Part shown: in pieces, positions 1 to 8,452 of the stretch | How the letters are laid out: each line of letters opens with the position of its first letter | How positions within the stretch are numbered: position 1 is the first letter of the stretch | Assembly (NCBI RefSeq): GCF_000164865.1 | Contig: NC_014618.1 | Span: 310,001 to 374,000, forward strand | DNA from: [Enterobacter] lignolyticus SCF1 | Lineage (GTDB): Bacteria; Pseudomonadota; Gammaproteobacteria; Enterobacterales; Enterobacteriaceae | DNA length: 64,000 nt | Direction of reading: 5' to 3' | Program-made: the position numbers and the translations under genes | The notes under the pieces: model-generated | Databases searched by the model: none | The model's input: only the letters and a program-made list of their open reading frames with translations | Told to the model about the DNA's origin: nothing

Positions 1-1071
1 TGTATCGCGCTGGCGATGAGTCATGCGGCATGGGCTGAAGATATTAAAGTTGCCGTCGTCGGTGCGATGTCCGGTCCGGTTGCGCAGTACGGTGACCAGG
101 AGTTCACAGGGGCTGAGCAGGCGGTTGCCGATATTAACGCCAAGGGCGGCATCAAAGGTAATAAGCTGCAGATCGTAAAATATGATGACGCCTGCGACCC
201 GAAACAGGCGGTTGCGGTGGCTAACAAAGTGGTTAACGACGGCATCAAATACGTTATCGGCCACCTGTGCTCCTCTTCCACGCAGCCGGCGTCCGACATC
301 TATGAAGACGAAGGCATTCTGATGATCACCCCGGCAGCGACCGCGCCGGAGCTGACCGCGCGCGGCTATAAGCTTATCCTGCGCACCACCGGCCTGGACT
401 CTGACCAGGGCCCGACCGCGGCAAAATATATCCTGAATACGGTGAAACCGAAGCGTATCGCCATTGTTCATGACAAGCAGCAGTACGGCGAAGGCCTGGC
501 GCGCGCGGTACAGGACGCGCTGAAAAAGGGCAACGCCAACGTGGTGTTCTTTGACGGTATCACCGCGGGTGAAAAAGATTTCTCTACCCTGGTGGCGCGC
601 CTGAAGAAAGAGAATATCGATTTCGTTTACTACGGCGGCTATCACCCGGAAATGGGGCAGATCCTGCGCCAGTCCCGCGCGGCGGGTCTGAAAACCCAGT
701 TTATGGGCCCGGAAGGGGTGGCGAACGTATCGCTGTCTAACATCGCCGGTGATTCTGCTGAAGGGATGCTGGTGACCAAGCCGAAGAACTATGACCAGGT
801 TCCGGCGAACAAACCTATCGTAGAGGCGATCAAAGCCAAGAAACAGGATCCAAGCGGCGCGTTCGTCTGGACCACCTATGCGGCGCTGCAGTCGCTGTCA
901 GCGGGCCTGAACCAGAGCAATGACCCGGCGAAGATTGCCGAGTGGCTGAAAGCCAACAGCGTTGATACCGTAATGGGCCCGCTCTCCTGGGACCAGAAGG
1001 GCGACCTGAAGGGCTTTGAGTTTGGCGTGTTCACATGGCATGCCAACGGTACGGCGACAGACGCTAAATAA
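1..1071 (+). CDS. livJ: Branched-chain amino acid binding protein LivJ (5' end cut by window)
   Basis: Periplasmic leucine/isoleucine/valine-binding protein that feeds the LivHMGF ABC importer. The reading frame is open from base 1 (C-I-A-L-A...). The end of a signal peptide is visible, with likely cleavage after A-W-A before EDIKVAVVGAMSGPVAQYGD, so roughly ten N-terminal codons lie outside the window. The ATG at 16 lies inside the signal peptide and is not the real start. The rest is a complete type I periplasmic binding fold, nearly identical to E. coli LivJ. The residues YGDQEF and the paralogue with its own signal peptide at 1925 separate it as LivJ rather than LivK. In E. coli it is transcribed separately from livKHMGF and repressed by Lrp with leucine. 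Its promoter is not in this window. Confidence 0.95.
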   Translation, partial: CIALAMSHAAWAEDIKVAVVGAMSGPVAQYGDQEFTGAEQAVADINAKGGIKGNKLQIVKYDDACDPKQAVAVANKVVNDGIKYVIGHLCSSSTQPASDIYEDEGILMITPAATAPELTARGYKLILRTTGLDSDQGPTAAKYILNTVKPKRIAIVHDKQQYGEGLARAVQDALKKGNANVVFFDGITAGEKDFSTLVARLKKENIDFVYYGGYHPEMGQILRQSRAAGLKTQFMGPEGVANVSLSNIAGDSAEGMLVTKPKNYDQVPANKPIVEAIKAKKQDPSGAFVWTTYAALQSLSAGLNQSNDPAKIAEWLKANSVDTVMGPLSWDQKGDLKGFEFGVFTWHANGTATDAK

Positions 1072-1080
1072 CATTGATGA

Positions 1081-1114
1081 CCCTCGCCCTGGCCTGAAAG
1101 CGCCGGGGCGAGGG
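1081..1114. terminator. GC-rich hairpin between livJ and panM
   Basis: A 9-bp perfect stem (CCCTCGCCC at 1081-1089 pairing with GGGCGAGGG at 1106-1114) lies between the convergent ends of livJ and panM. There is no clear U-tract on either side, so it may be a weak or bidirectional terminator, or a 3' end stabiliser. Confidence 0.5.
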
Positions 1115-1121
1115 GGGACCG

Positions 1122-1505
1122 CTAGCGCTTCACCCAACCATCCGCCTGGTCCGCAAACCCCAGCGCCTGCATAAAGGCGGCCATGGTCGCGCGGTCCTCC
1201 ACGCCAACATCCGCCATCCACCAGTCGCTAATCTCCGGATTATCCGCAAGCACTTCTTCGAGCAGGTATTGCCCAACGCCGCGGCGACGGGTGATGTCGC
1301 GCACCCGCAGGGAGTCGAGCGCGCCCTGGCGGCCGCGCAGGGTAACGCGCACCGCGCCGAGCAGGCGTTCATTAAAGCGCGCCGCGTAGATCCGGTGCGT
1401 TTCGTCCACCTTCAGCGACGAGGCGCTGTATTCCGGCCAGATCTTACCCAGATCGATGCGGTCCTGTTCGCTAAAGGTGTTCAGCCTGATGATCGTCAGT
1501 TTCAT
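1122..1505 (-). CDS. panM: PanD maturation factor PanM/PanZ (GNAT fold)
   Basis: A 127-residue GNAT-fold protein of the same length as E. coli PanM (PanZ, formerly YhhK). It binds aspartate decarboxylase pro-PanD, promotes its self-cleavage to form the pyruvoyl group, and with acetyl-CoA limits beta-alanine, and so pantothenate and CoA, synthesis. The acetyl-CoA loop is visible as RDITRRRGVGQYLLEEVL around residues 68-85, carrying the R-R-G-V-G signature. It lies opposite to and between livJ and livK, the conserved enteric position, but is functionally unrelated to them. The start ATG at 1505 gives the family length. Confidence 0.93.
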   Translation of the reverse strand: MKLTIIRLNTFSEQDRIDLGKIWPEYSASSLKVDETHRIYAARFNERLLGAVRVTLRGRQGALDSLRVRDITRRRGVGQYLLEEVLADNPEISDWWMADVGVEDRATMAAFMQALGFADQADGWVKR

Positions 1506-1924
1506 GTGAAGCTATCCCGAAAAAAAATTTATCCAAAGTGTACCCAATTTCACGTCTTACGCGTTTCTCTTTTTGCTCGCGATCCCAGGGGATTCGTTTT
1601 CCCCCTTTCTTCGCCGCAGAGCAATGCGTCATGGATCGAAAATTAAGCAGAATTTTAACCTAATGGGTAGTGATTTATTCGGCTCTTTATGCCCTTATTT
1701 TATGCTGAAAACTGGACTTTTTTTTGTTTATCTCTGCTTGAATACAGAATATTATCTTTGCTTAATAGACTGAAAAATAGAGATTTTAGCCTTTGTTTTC
1801 GCTAAAAGCCTCGCTAAATCATTAAAGAGACTGGTAAAAATAGCGTTGTTCATTAAAAGTACAGAATGCTTTTTAACCAAATAAAAACAATATTTTTACG
1901 ACACATCACGAGTGGGGATTTGAC
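1506..1924. other. 419-bp AT-rich intergenic region, livK and panM promoters
   Basis: No credible gene lies here; the short open frames at 1573-1773 have no family features. The stretch is much more AT-rich than the flanking genes, with A/T runs near 1522, 1720 and 1885. It must hold the divergent promoters for panM and livKHMGF, and in E. coli the corresponding region is Lrp-controlled. I could not assign a convincing -35/-10 pair or Lrp site by eye. Confidence 0.6.
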
Positions 1925-3034
1925 ATGAAACGCAACGCGAAGACACTGGTCGCGGGGATGATCGCACTGGCGATGTCGCACACGGCTATGGCGAAAGAGA
2001 TTAAGGTCGCCGTGATCGGGGCGATGTCCGGCCCGGTCGCGCAGTGGGGCGACATGGAGTTCAACGGCGCGCGTCAGGCGATTAAGGACATTAACGCCAG
2101 CGGCGGCATCAAGGGAGATAAGCTGGTCGCCGTGGAATATGACGACGCCTGCGACCCGAAGCAGGCGGTGGCGGTGGCCAACAAAGTGGTTAACGACGGC
2201 ATCAAATACGTTATCGGCCATCTGTGCTCTTCTTCCACGCAGCCGGCGTCCGATATCTATGAAGACGAAGGCATTCTGATGATTACCCCGGGGGCGACGA
2301 ACCCTGAGCTGACCCAGCGCGGCTATCAGCACATCATGCGCACCGCGGGCCTCGACTCTTCCCAGGGGCCGACCGCCGCGAAATACATCCTTGAGAAAGT
2401 GAAGCCGCAGCGTATTGCTATTATTCATGACAAGCAGCAGTACGGCGAAGGCCTGGCGCGCTCCGTGCAGGATGGCCTGAAGAAGGGCGGCGCGAACGTG
2501 GTGTTCTTCGACGGCATCACCGCCGGAGAAAAAGATTTCTCTGCGCTGATTGCCCGCCTGCAGAAAGAAAATATCGATTTCGTTTACTACGGCGGCTACT
2601 ACCCGGAAATGGGCCAGATGCTGCGCCAGGCGCGCGCCGTGGGTCTGAAAACCCAGTTTATGGGGCCGGAAGGCGTGGGCAACGCCTCGCTGTCGAACAT
2701 TGCGGGCGACGCGGCGGAAGGCATGCTGGTCACCATGCCGAAACGCTATGACCAGGATCCGGCCAACAGCGCTATCGTTGCCGAGCTGAAAGCGCAGAAG
2801 AAAGATCCGAGCGGTCCGTACGTGTGGATCACCTATGCGGCGGTACAGTCGCTGGCGACGGCAATGGACCGTACCGGCAACCAGGAGCCGCTGGCGTTAA
2901 TTAACGATCTGAAAGCGCACGGCGCGAAAACCGTGATTGGGCCGCTGAACTGGGATGAGAAAGGCGATCTGAAGGGATTTGAGTTTGGTGTCTTCCAGTG
3001 GCACGCCGATGGGTCTTCCACGGTCGCCAAATAA
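1925..3034 (+). CDS. livK: Leucine-specific binding protein LivK
   Basis: A 369-residue periplasmic binding protein specific for leucine that shares the LivHMGF membrane complex with LivJ. It has a full Sec signal peptide (M-K-R-N-A-K-T then a hydrophobic core, A-M-A cleavage near residue 23, mature KEIKVAVIGAMSGPVAQWGD). The start ATG at 1925 has a GGGG-type ribosome site about 7 bases upstream. It is the first gene of livKHMGF, with livH starting 51 bp after its stop. Parts of the coding sequence are almost identical in DNA to livJ, such as 2180-2220 against 223-263. The conserved cysteine pair (DDACDP and HLCSSS) is present, as in LivJ. Confidence 0.95.
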   Translation: MKRNAKTLVAGMIALAMSHTAMAKEIKVAVIGAMSGPVAQWGDMEFNGARQAIKDINASGGIKGDKLVAVEYDDACDPKQAVAVANKVVNDGIKYVIGHLCSSSTQPASDIYEDEGILMITPGATNPELTQRGYQHIMRTAGLDSSQGPTAAKYILEKVKPQRIAIIHDKQQYGEGLARSVQDGLKKGGANVVFFDGITAGEKDFSALIARLQKENIDFVYYGGYYPEMGQMLRQARAVGLKTQFMGPEGVGNASLSNIAGDAAEGMLVTMPKRYDQDPANSAIVAELKAQKKDPSGPYVWITYAAVQSLATAMDRTGNQEPLALINDLKAHGAKTVIGPLNWDEKGDLKGFEFGVFQWHADGSSTVAK

Positions 3035-3084
3035 CCATTATCCCACCGCCCGGCGAGTCCGGGCGGGTTTAGAAAGGTTACCTT

Positions 3085-4011
3085 ATGTCAGAGCAGTTCC
3101 TCTATTTTCTGCAGCAGATGTTTAACGGCGTCACGCTGGGAAGCACCTATGCGCTGATCGCCATCGGCTACACCATGGTCTACGGCATTATCGGCATGAT
3201 TAACTTCGCCCACGGCGAGGTTTACATGATAGGCAGCTATGTCTCGTTCATGATCATCGCCGCGCTGATGATGATGGGCATTGATACCAGCTGGCTGCTG
3301 GTGGCGGCAGGCTTTATTGGCGCTATCGTTATCGCCAGCGCCTACGGCTGGAGCATTGAGCGGGTGGCATACCGGCCGGTGCGTAGCTCCAAGCGCCTGA
3401 TCGCGCTGATCTCGGCGATCGGCATGTCTATCTTCCTGCAAAACTACGTCAGCCTGACGGAAGGGTCGCGCGACATCGCCCTGCCGAGCCTGTTTAACGG
3501 CCAGTGGGTGGTGGGCAGCAGCGATAGCTTCTCGGCCAGCATCACCACCATGCAGCTGGTTATCTGGGTCGTTACCTTTATCGCGATGCTGGCGCTGACG
3601 CTGTTCATTCGCTACTCCCGTATGGGGCGCGCCTGCCGCGCCTGCGCGGAAGATCTGAAAATGGCGAGTCTGCTCGGCATCAACACAGACCGCGTCATCG
3701 CGCTGACGTTTGTTATCGGCGCGGCAATGGCGGCGGTAGCGGGCGTGCTGCTCGGTCAGTTCTACGGGGTGATTAACCCTTACATCGGCTTTATGGCCGG
3801 GATGAAAGCCTTCACCGCGGCGGTTCTCGGCGGTATCGGCAGTATTCCTGGCGCGATGATCGGCGGCCTGGTGCTGGGTATCGCCGAAGCGCTCTCCTCC
3901 GCCTACCTGAGCACCGAATATAAAGACGTCGTGGCCTTCGCCCTGCTGATTGTGGTGCTGCTGGTGATGCCGACCGGCATCCTGGGTCGTCCGGAGGTAG
4001 AGAAAGTATGA
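3085..4011 (+). CDS. livH: Branched-chain amino acid ABC permease LivH
   Basis: A 308-residue inner-membrane permease that with LivM forms the channel of the leucine/isoleucine/valine importer. It has about eight hydrophobic segments and the family signature regions GSTYALIAIGYTMVYGIIGM near residues 17-36 and AVLGGIGSIPGAMIGG near 246-261. The length matches E. coli LivH. It overlaps livM by four bases (ATGA), which points to translational coupling. Confidence 0.95.
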   Translation: MSEQFLYFLQQMFNGVTLGSTYALIAIGYTMVYGIIGMINFAHGEVYMIGSYVSFMIIAALMMMGIDTSWLLVAAGFIGAIVIASAYGWSIERVAYRPVRSSKRLIALISAIGMSIFLQNYVSLTEGSRDIALPSLFNGQWVVGSSDSFSASITTMQLVIWVVTFIAMLALTLFIRYSRMGRACRACAEDLKMASLLGINTDRVIALTFVIGAAMAAVAGVLLGQFYGVINPYIGFMAGMKAFTAAVLGGIGSIPGAMIGGLVLGIAEALSSAYLSTEYKDVVAFALLIVVLLVMPTGILGRPEVEKV

Positions 4012-5285
4012 AACCGATGCATTTTGCAATGGCGCTGCTCTCTGCCGCCATGTTCTTCGTGCTGGCGGGCGTCTTTATGGGCGTTCAGCTTGAGCTGGAC
4101 GGCACCAAACTGGTGGTGGCGAAGGCGGCGGATATCCGCTGGCAGTGGATCTTTATCGGCACCGCCGTGGTCTTTTTCTTCCAGATGCTGCGCCCGTTGT
4201 TTCAGAAGGGCCTGAAAAGCGTGTCCGGGCCGAAGTTTATTCTGCCGGCGATCGACGGTTCTACCGTTAAGCAGAAGCTGTTCCTGATTGCCCTGCTGGT
4301 GATTGCCGTGGCGTGGCCGTTTATGGTGTCGCGCGGGGCGGTGGATATCGCCACCATGACCATGATCTACATCATTCTCGGTCTTGGCCTGAACGTCGTG
4401 GTTGGCCTTTCCGGCCTGCTGGTGCTGGGCTACGGCGGCTTTTACGCCATCGGCGCGTACACCTTTGCGCTGCTGAACCACTACTACGGTCTCGGCTTCT
4501 GGACCTGCCTGCCGCTGGCCGGGCTGGTCTCTGCGGCGGCGGGTTTTCTGCTGGGCTTCCCGGTGCTGCGCCTGCGCGGCGACTATCTGGCGATTGTCAC
4601 CCTCGGCTTTGGCGAGATTGTTCGTATCCTGCTGCTTAACAATACCGAAGTGACCGGCGGCCCGAACGGCATCAGCCAGATCCCGAAACCGACGCTGTTC
4701 GGCCTGGAGTTCAGCCGTACCGCCCGCGAAGGCGGCTGGGACACCTTCAGCAACTTCTTTAACGTCAAGTACGATCCGAACGACCGCGTGGTGTTCCTCT
4801 ACCTGGTGGCGCTGCTGCTGGTCGTGGCGACCCTGTTCGTGATTAACCGCCTGCTGCGCATGCCGCTGGGACGCGCGTGGGAAGCGCTGCGTGAAGATGA
4901 GATTGCCTGCCGCTCGCTGGGTCTGAGCCCGACGCGCATCAAGCTGACCGCCTTTACCATCAGCGCGGCGTTCGCCGGGTTCGCCGGTACGCTGTTTGCG
5001 GCGCGCCAGGGCTTCGTCAGCCCGGAGTCGTTCACCTTCGCCGAATCGGCGTTCGTGCTGGCGATTGTGGTGCTGGGCGGTATGGGCTCGCAGTTTGCGG
5101 TGATCCTCGCGGCGATTCTGCTGGTGGTATCGCGCGAGCTGATGCGCGATCTGAACGAGTACAGCATGCTAATGCTGGGTGGTTTGATGGTGCTGATGAT
5201 GATCTGGCGTCCGCAAGGCTTGCTGCCGATGACCCGTGTGCAACTGAAGCTTAAAAACGGGCAGACCAAAGGAGAGCAGGCATGA
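4008..5285 (+). CDS. livM: Branched-chain amino acid ABC permease LivM
   Basis: A 425-residue membrane permease partner of LivH, of E. coli LivM size. It has an N-terminal extension with extra membrane segments, as is usual for LivM. Conserved motifs include LVVGLSG-type sequence around residue 129, a G-D-Y-L-A-I-V-T-L-G-F-G-E-I loop around 194-207, and VVLGGMGSQFA near 355. It overlaps livH upstream and livG downstream, each by ATGA, so the permease and ATPase genes are tightly coupled. Confidence 0.95.
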   Translation: MKPMHFAMALLSAAMFFVLAGVFMGVQLELDGTKLVVAKAADIRWQWIFIGTAVVFFFQMLRPLFQKGLKSVSGPKFILPAIDGSTVKQKLFLIALLVIAVAWPFMVSRGAVDIATMTMIYIILGLGLNVVVGLSGLLVLGYGGFYAIGAYTFALLNHYYGLGFWTCLPLAGLVSAAAGFLLGFPVLRLRGDYLAIVTLGFGEIVRILLLNNTEVTGGPNGISQIPKPTLFGLEFSRTAREGGWDTFSNFFNVKYDPNDRVVFLYLVALLLVVATLFVINRLLRMPLGRAWEALREDEIACRSLGLSPTRIKLTAFTISAAFAGFAGTLFAARQGFVSPESFTFAESAFVLAIVVLGGMGSQFAVILAAILLVVSRELMRDLNEYSMLMLGGLMVLMMIWRPQGLLPMTRVQLKLKNGQTKGEQA

Positions 5286-6049
5286 GTCAGCCATTATTAT
5301 CCGTGAGCGGTCTGATGATGCGCTTTGGCGGCCTGCTGGCGGTCAATAACGTGTCGCTGGAGCTGCGCCCGCAGGAGATTGTTTCCCTTATCGGGCCAAA
5401 CGGCGCCGGAAAGACGACGGTTTTTAACTGCCTGACCGGTTTTTATAAGCCGACGGGCGGCACCATTATGCTGCGCGACCAGCATCTGGAAGGGCTGCCG
5501 GGGCAGAAAATCGCCCAGATGGGCGTGGTGCGTACCTTCCAGCACGTGCGCCTGTTTCGTGAAATGACGGTGATTGAAAACCTGCTGGTGGCGCAGCACC
5601 AGCAGCTGAAAACCGGGGTGTTCTCCGGCCTGCTGAAGACGCCGTCGTTTCGCAAAGCGCAGAACGACGCGCTTGACCGCGCGGCGGCCTGGCTTGAGCG
5701 TATCGGCCTGCTGGGGCACGCCAACCGCCAGGCCGGTAACCTGGCCTACGGCGATCAGCGCCGCCTGGAGATTGCCCGCTGCATGGTGACGCAGCCGGAG
5801 ATCCTGATGCTCGATGAGCCTGCGGCAGGGCTTAACCCGAAAGAGACCAAAGAGCTGGACGAACTGATCGTCGAGCTGCGTACCCATCACAACACCACCA
5901 TTCTGCTTATCGAGCATGATATGAAGCTGGTGATGGGCATCTCCGACCGTATTTACGTGGTGAACCAGGGGACGCCGCTGGCAAACGGCACGCCGGAACA
6001 GATCCGCAACAACCCGGACGTCATTCGCGCTTACCTGGGTGAGGCATAA
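5282..6049 (+). CDS. livG: Branched-chain amino acid ABC ATPase LivG
   Basis: A 255-residue ATP-binding subunit that pairs with LivF to power import. Walker A is GPNGAGKTT near residues 39-47, the signature is the LivG-type variant LAYGDQRRLEIAR near 154-166, and Walker B is ILMLDEPAAGLNP near 176-188. The start overlaps the livM stop (ATGA). The length equals E. coli LivG. Confidence 0.95.
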   Translation: MSQPLLSVSGLMMRFGGLLAVNNVSLELRPQEIVSLIGPNGAGKTTVFNCLTGFYKPTGGTIMLRDQHLEGLPGQKIAQMGVVRTFQHVRLFREMTVIENLLVAQHQQLKTGVFSGLLKTPSFRKAQNDALDRAAAWLERIGLLGHANRQAGNLAYGDQRRLEIARCMVTQPEILMLDEPAAGLNPKETKELDELIVELRTHHNTTILLIEHDMKLVMGISDRIYVVNQGTPLANGTPEQIRNNPDVIRAYLGEA

Positions 6050-6050
6050 G

Positions 6051-6764
<714 letters not shown>

Positions 6765-6774
6765 TCGCGTTTCC

Positions 6775-6856
6775 CCCTCACCCTAACCCTCTCCCACGGG
6801 GAGAGGGAACCGATCGCTTTTCTCCCTCTCCCCGTGGGAGAGGGCTGGGGTGAGGG
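6775..6856. repeat. 82-bp palindromic repeat after livF
   Basis: The left arm starts CCCTCACCCTAACCCTCTCC and the right arm ends with its near-perfect complement (GGAGAGGGCTGGGGTGAGGG), so the whole element folds into one long hairpin. The C-C-C-T-C-A-C-C-C type of palindrome is, as I recall, a common dispersed intergenic element in Enterobacter and Klebsiella genomes. It lies between livF and the ugp promoter and may also end liv transcription or insulate the two operons. Confidence 0.75.
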
Positions 6857-6915
6857 CATCAGGCAACTCCTTACCCCAAACCCCTTCACACAACCATCAT
6901 CCCTTTGCCGTTTTT

Positions 6916-6955
6916 TTGTCATCGTTCTGTAATTAAAAGGTTATTTTTCTGTCAT
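6916..6955 (+). promoter_or_regulatory. Tandem Pho boxes upstream of ugpB (PhoB sites)
   Basis: Four 7-base units occur at exactly 11-bp steps: TTGTCAT (6916), CTGTAAT (6927), AGGTTAT (6938) and CTGTCAT (6949), separated by four-base spacers of which two (TAAA, TTTT) are purely A/T. This matches the known PhoB pattern CTGTCAT-N4-CTGTCAT repeated twice. The ugp operon of E. coli belongs to the phosphate-starvation regulon, so the site fits the gene it precedes. Confidence 0.8.
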
Positions 6956-7030
6956 TCGCGCATGTCATGTTACCTCGCGAGCATAAAACGCGTGATTTCG
7001 CGCATCCGGCACAACAAGAGAGATATCCGA

Positions 7031-8347
7031 ATGACATCGTTACGACATACAGCTTTGGCAGTGACGCTGGGTCTGGCCTTCGCCAGTCAGGCAATGGCTG
7101 CCACGACAATACCGTTCTGGCATTCCATGGAAGGCGAGCTGGGTAAAGAGGTTGACTCCCTGGCGCAACGTTTCAATGAAACCCATCCGGATTACAAAAT
7201 CGTCCCGGTCTACAAAGGCAACTACGAGCAGAGCCTGGCCGCCGGGATTGCCGCTTTCCGTACCGGCAACGCGCCTGCCCTGCTGCAGGTGTATGAAGTC
7301 GGCACGGCAACCATGATGGCCTCGAAGGCGATTAAACCGGTATACGAAGTCTTTAACGATGCCGGCATCAAGTTTGACGAGTCCCGGTTTGTGCCGACGG
7401 TTGCCGGGTACTACACCGACTCGAAGACCGGCCATCTGCTGTCTCAGCCGTTCAACAGCTCCACGCCGGTGCTGTACTACAACAAAGACGCCTTCAAAAA
7501 GGCGGGTCTTGACCCTGAGCAGCCGCCGAAAACCTGGCAGGATCTGGCTTCTTATACCGCGAAGCTGAAAGCCGCGGGCATGAAGTGCGGCTACGCCAGC
7601 GGCTGGCAGGGCTGGATCCAACTGGAAAACTTTAGCGCCTGGCACGGCCTGCCGTTCGCGACCAAAAACAACGGTTTCGACGGCACCGACGCGGTACTGG
7701 AGTTCAACAAGCCGGAGCAGGTGAAGCACATCGCGATGCTTGCCGATCTGAACAAGAAGGGCGATTTCAGCTACTTCGGGCGTAAAGACGAATCCACCGA
7801 GAAGTTCTACAACGGCGATTGCGCCATTACCACGGCCTCTTCCGGCTCGCTGGCGGATATCCGTCAGTACGCGAAGTTCAACTATGGCGTGGGGATGATG
7901 CCTTACGACGCCGAGGTGAAAGGCGCGCCGCAGAACGCCATCATCGGCGGGGCGAGCCTGTGGGTGATGCAGGGCAAGGATAAAGACACCTATAAAGGCG
8001 TCGCCGAGTTCCTCGACTTCCTGGCTAAACCGGAAATCGCGGCCGAATGGCACCAGAAGACCGGCTATCTGCCGATCACTACCGCCGCCTATGACCTGAC
8101 CCGTAAGCAGGGCTTCTATGATAAGAATCCGGGCGCCGATATTGCGACGCGTCAGATGCTGAACAAGCCGCCGTTGCCGTTCACCAAAGGCCTGCGTCTG
8201 GGCAATATGCCGCAGATTCGCACCATTGTGGACGAGGAGCTGGAAAGCGTTTGGACCGGCAAGAAAACTCCGCAGCAGGCGCTGGACGCGGCCGTCGAGC
8301 GTGGTAACCAGCTGCTGCGTCGCTTTGAGCAGTCCACTAAATCGTAA
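7031..8347 (+). CDS. ugpB: sn-Glycerol-3-phosphate binding protein UgpB
   Basis: A 438-residue periplasmic solute-binding protein for glycerol-3-phosphate and glycerophosphodiesters. The signal peptide is MTSLRHTALAVTLGLAFASQ with A-M-A cleavage before ATTIPFWHSMEGELGKEVDS. The start at 7031 is chosen because the open frame upstream (from 6905) runs through the Pho boxes and would spoil the signal peptide, while 7031 gives the exact E. coli length. It is the first gene of ugpBAECQ. The protein is highly conserved, including the ligand region ASGWQGWIQLENFSAW. Confidence 0.96.
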   Translation: MTSLRHTALAVTLGLAFASQAMAATTIPFWHSMEGELGKEVDSLAQRFNETHPDYKIVPVYKGNYEQSLAAGIAAFRTGNAPALLQVYEVGTATMMASKAIKPVYEVFNDAGIKFDESRFVPTVAGYYTDSKTGHLLSQPFNSSTPVLYYNKDAFKKAGLDPEQPPKTWQDLASYTAKLKAAGMKCGYASGWQGWIQLENFSAWHGLPFATKNNGFDGTDAVLEFNKPEQVKHIAMLADLNKKGDFSYFGRKDESTEKFYNGDCAITTASSGSLADIRQYAKFNYGVGMMPYDAEVKGAPQNAIIGGASLWVMQGKDKDTYKGVAEFLDFLAKPEIAAEWHQKTGYLPITTAAYDLTRKQGFYDKNPGADIATRQMLNKPPLPFTKGLRLGNMPQIRTIVDEELESVWTGKKTPQQALDAAVERGNQLLRRFEQSTKS

Positions 8348-8357
8348 TTTGTGACTT

Positions 8358-8430
8358 GCCCGGTGGCGCTGCGCTTACCGGGCCTACGATGTGCCACATG
8401 TAGGCCGGGTTGGGCGTAGCCGCACCCGGC
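8358..8430. repeat. Pair of REP palindromes inside the ugp operon (BIME-like)
   Basis: Two GC-rich palindromes, 8358-8383 (GCCCGGT...ACCGGGC) and 8404-8430 (GCCGGGT...ACCCGGC), lie in the ugpB-ugpA gap. They resemble enterobacterial REP units placed as a pair. REP units after a binding-protein gene often protect the upstream mRNA, which would give more UgpB than permease; that role here is inferred. Confidence 0.8.
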
Positions 8431-8452
8431 ATTGTTCAGGAACCAAACCTCA

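Noticed and set aside
1573..1773. Possible small gene in the panM-livK gap
   Set aside because: No ribosome site, AT-rich random-looking translation, and it lies in the livK promoter region.
6039..6050. GTG start of livF overlapping the livG stop (a similar GTG precedes ugpC at 10172)
   Set aside because: The ATG twelve bases later gives the exact E. coli N-terminus in both cases; the GTG codons are by-products of the preceding gene ends.
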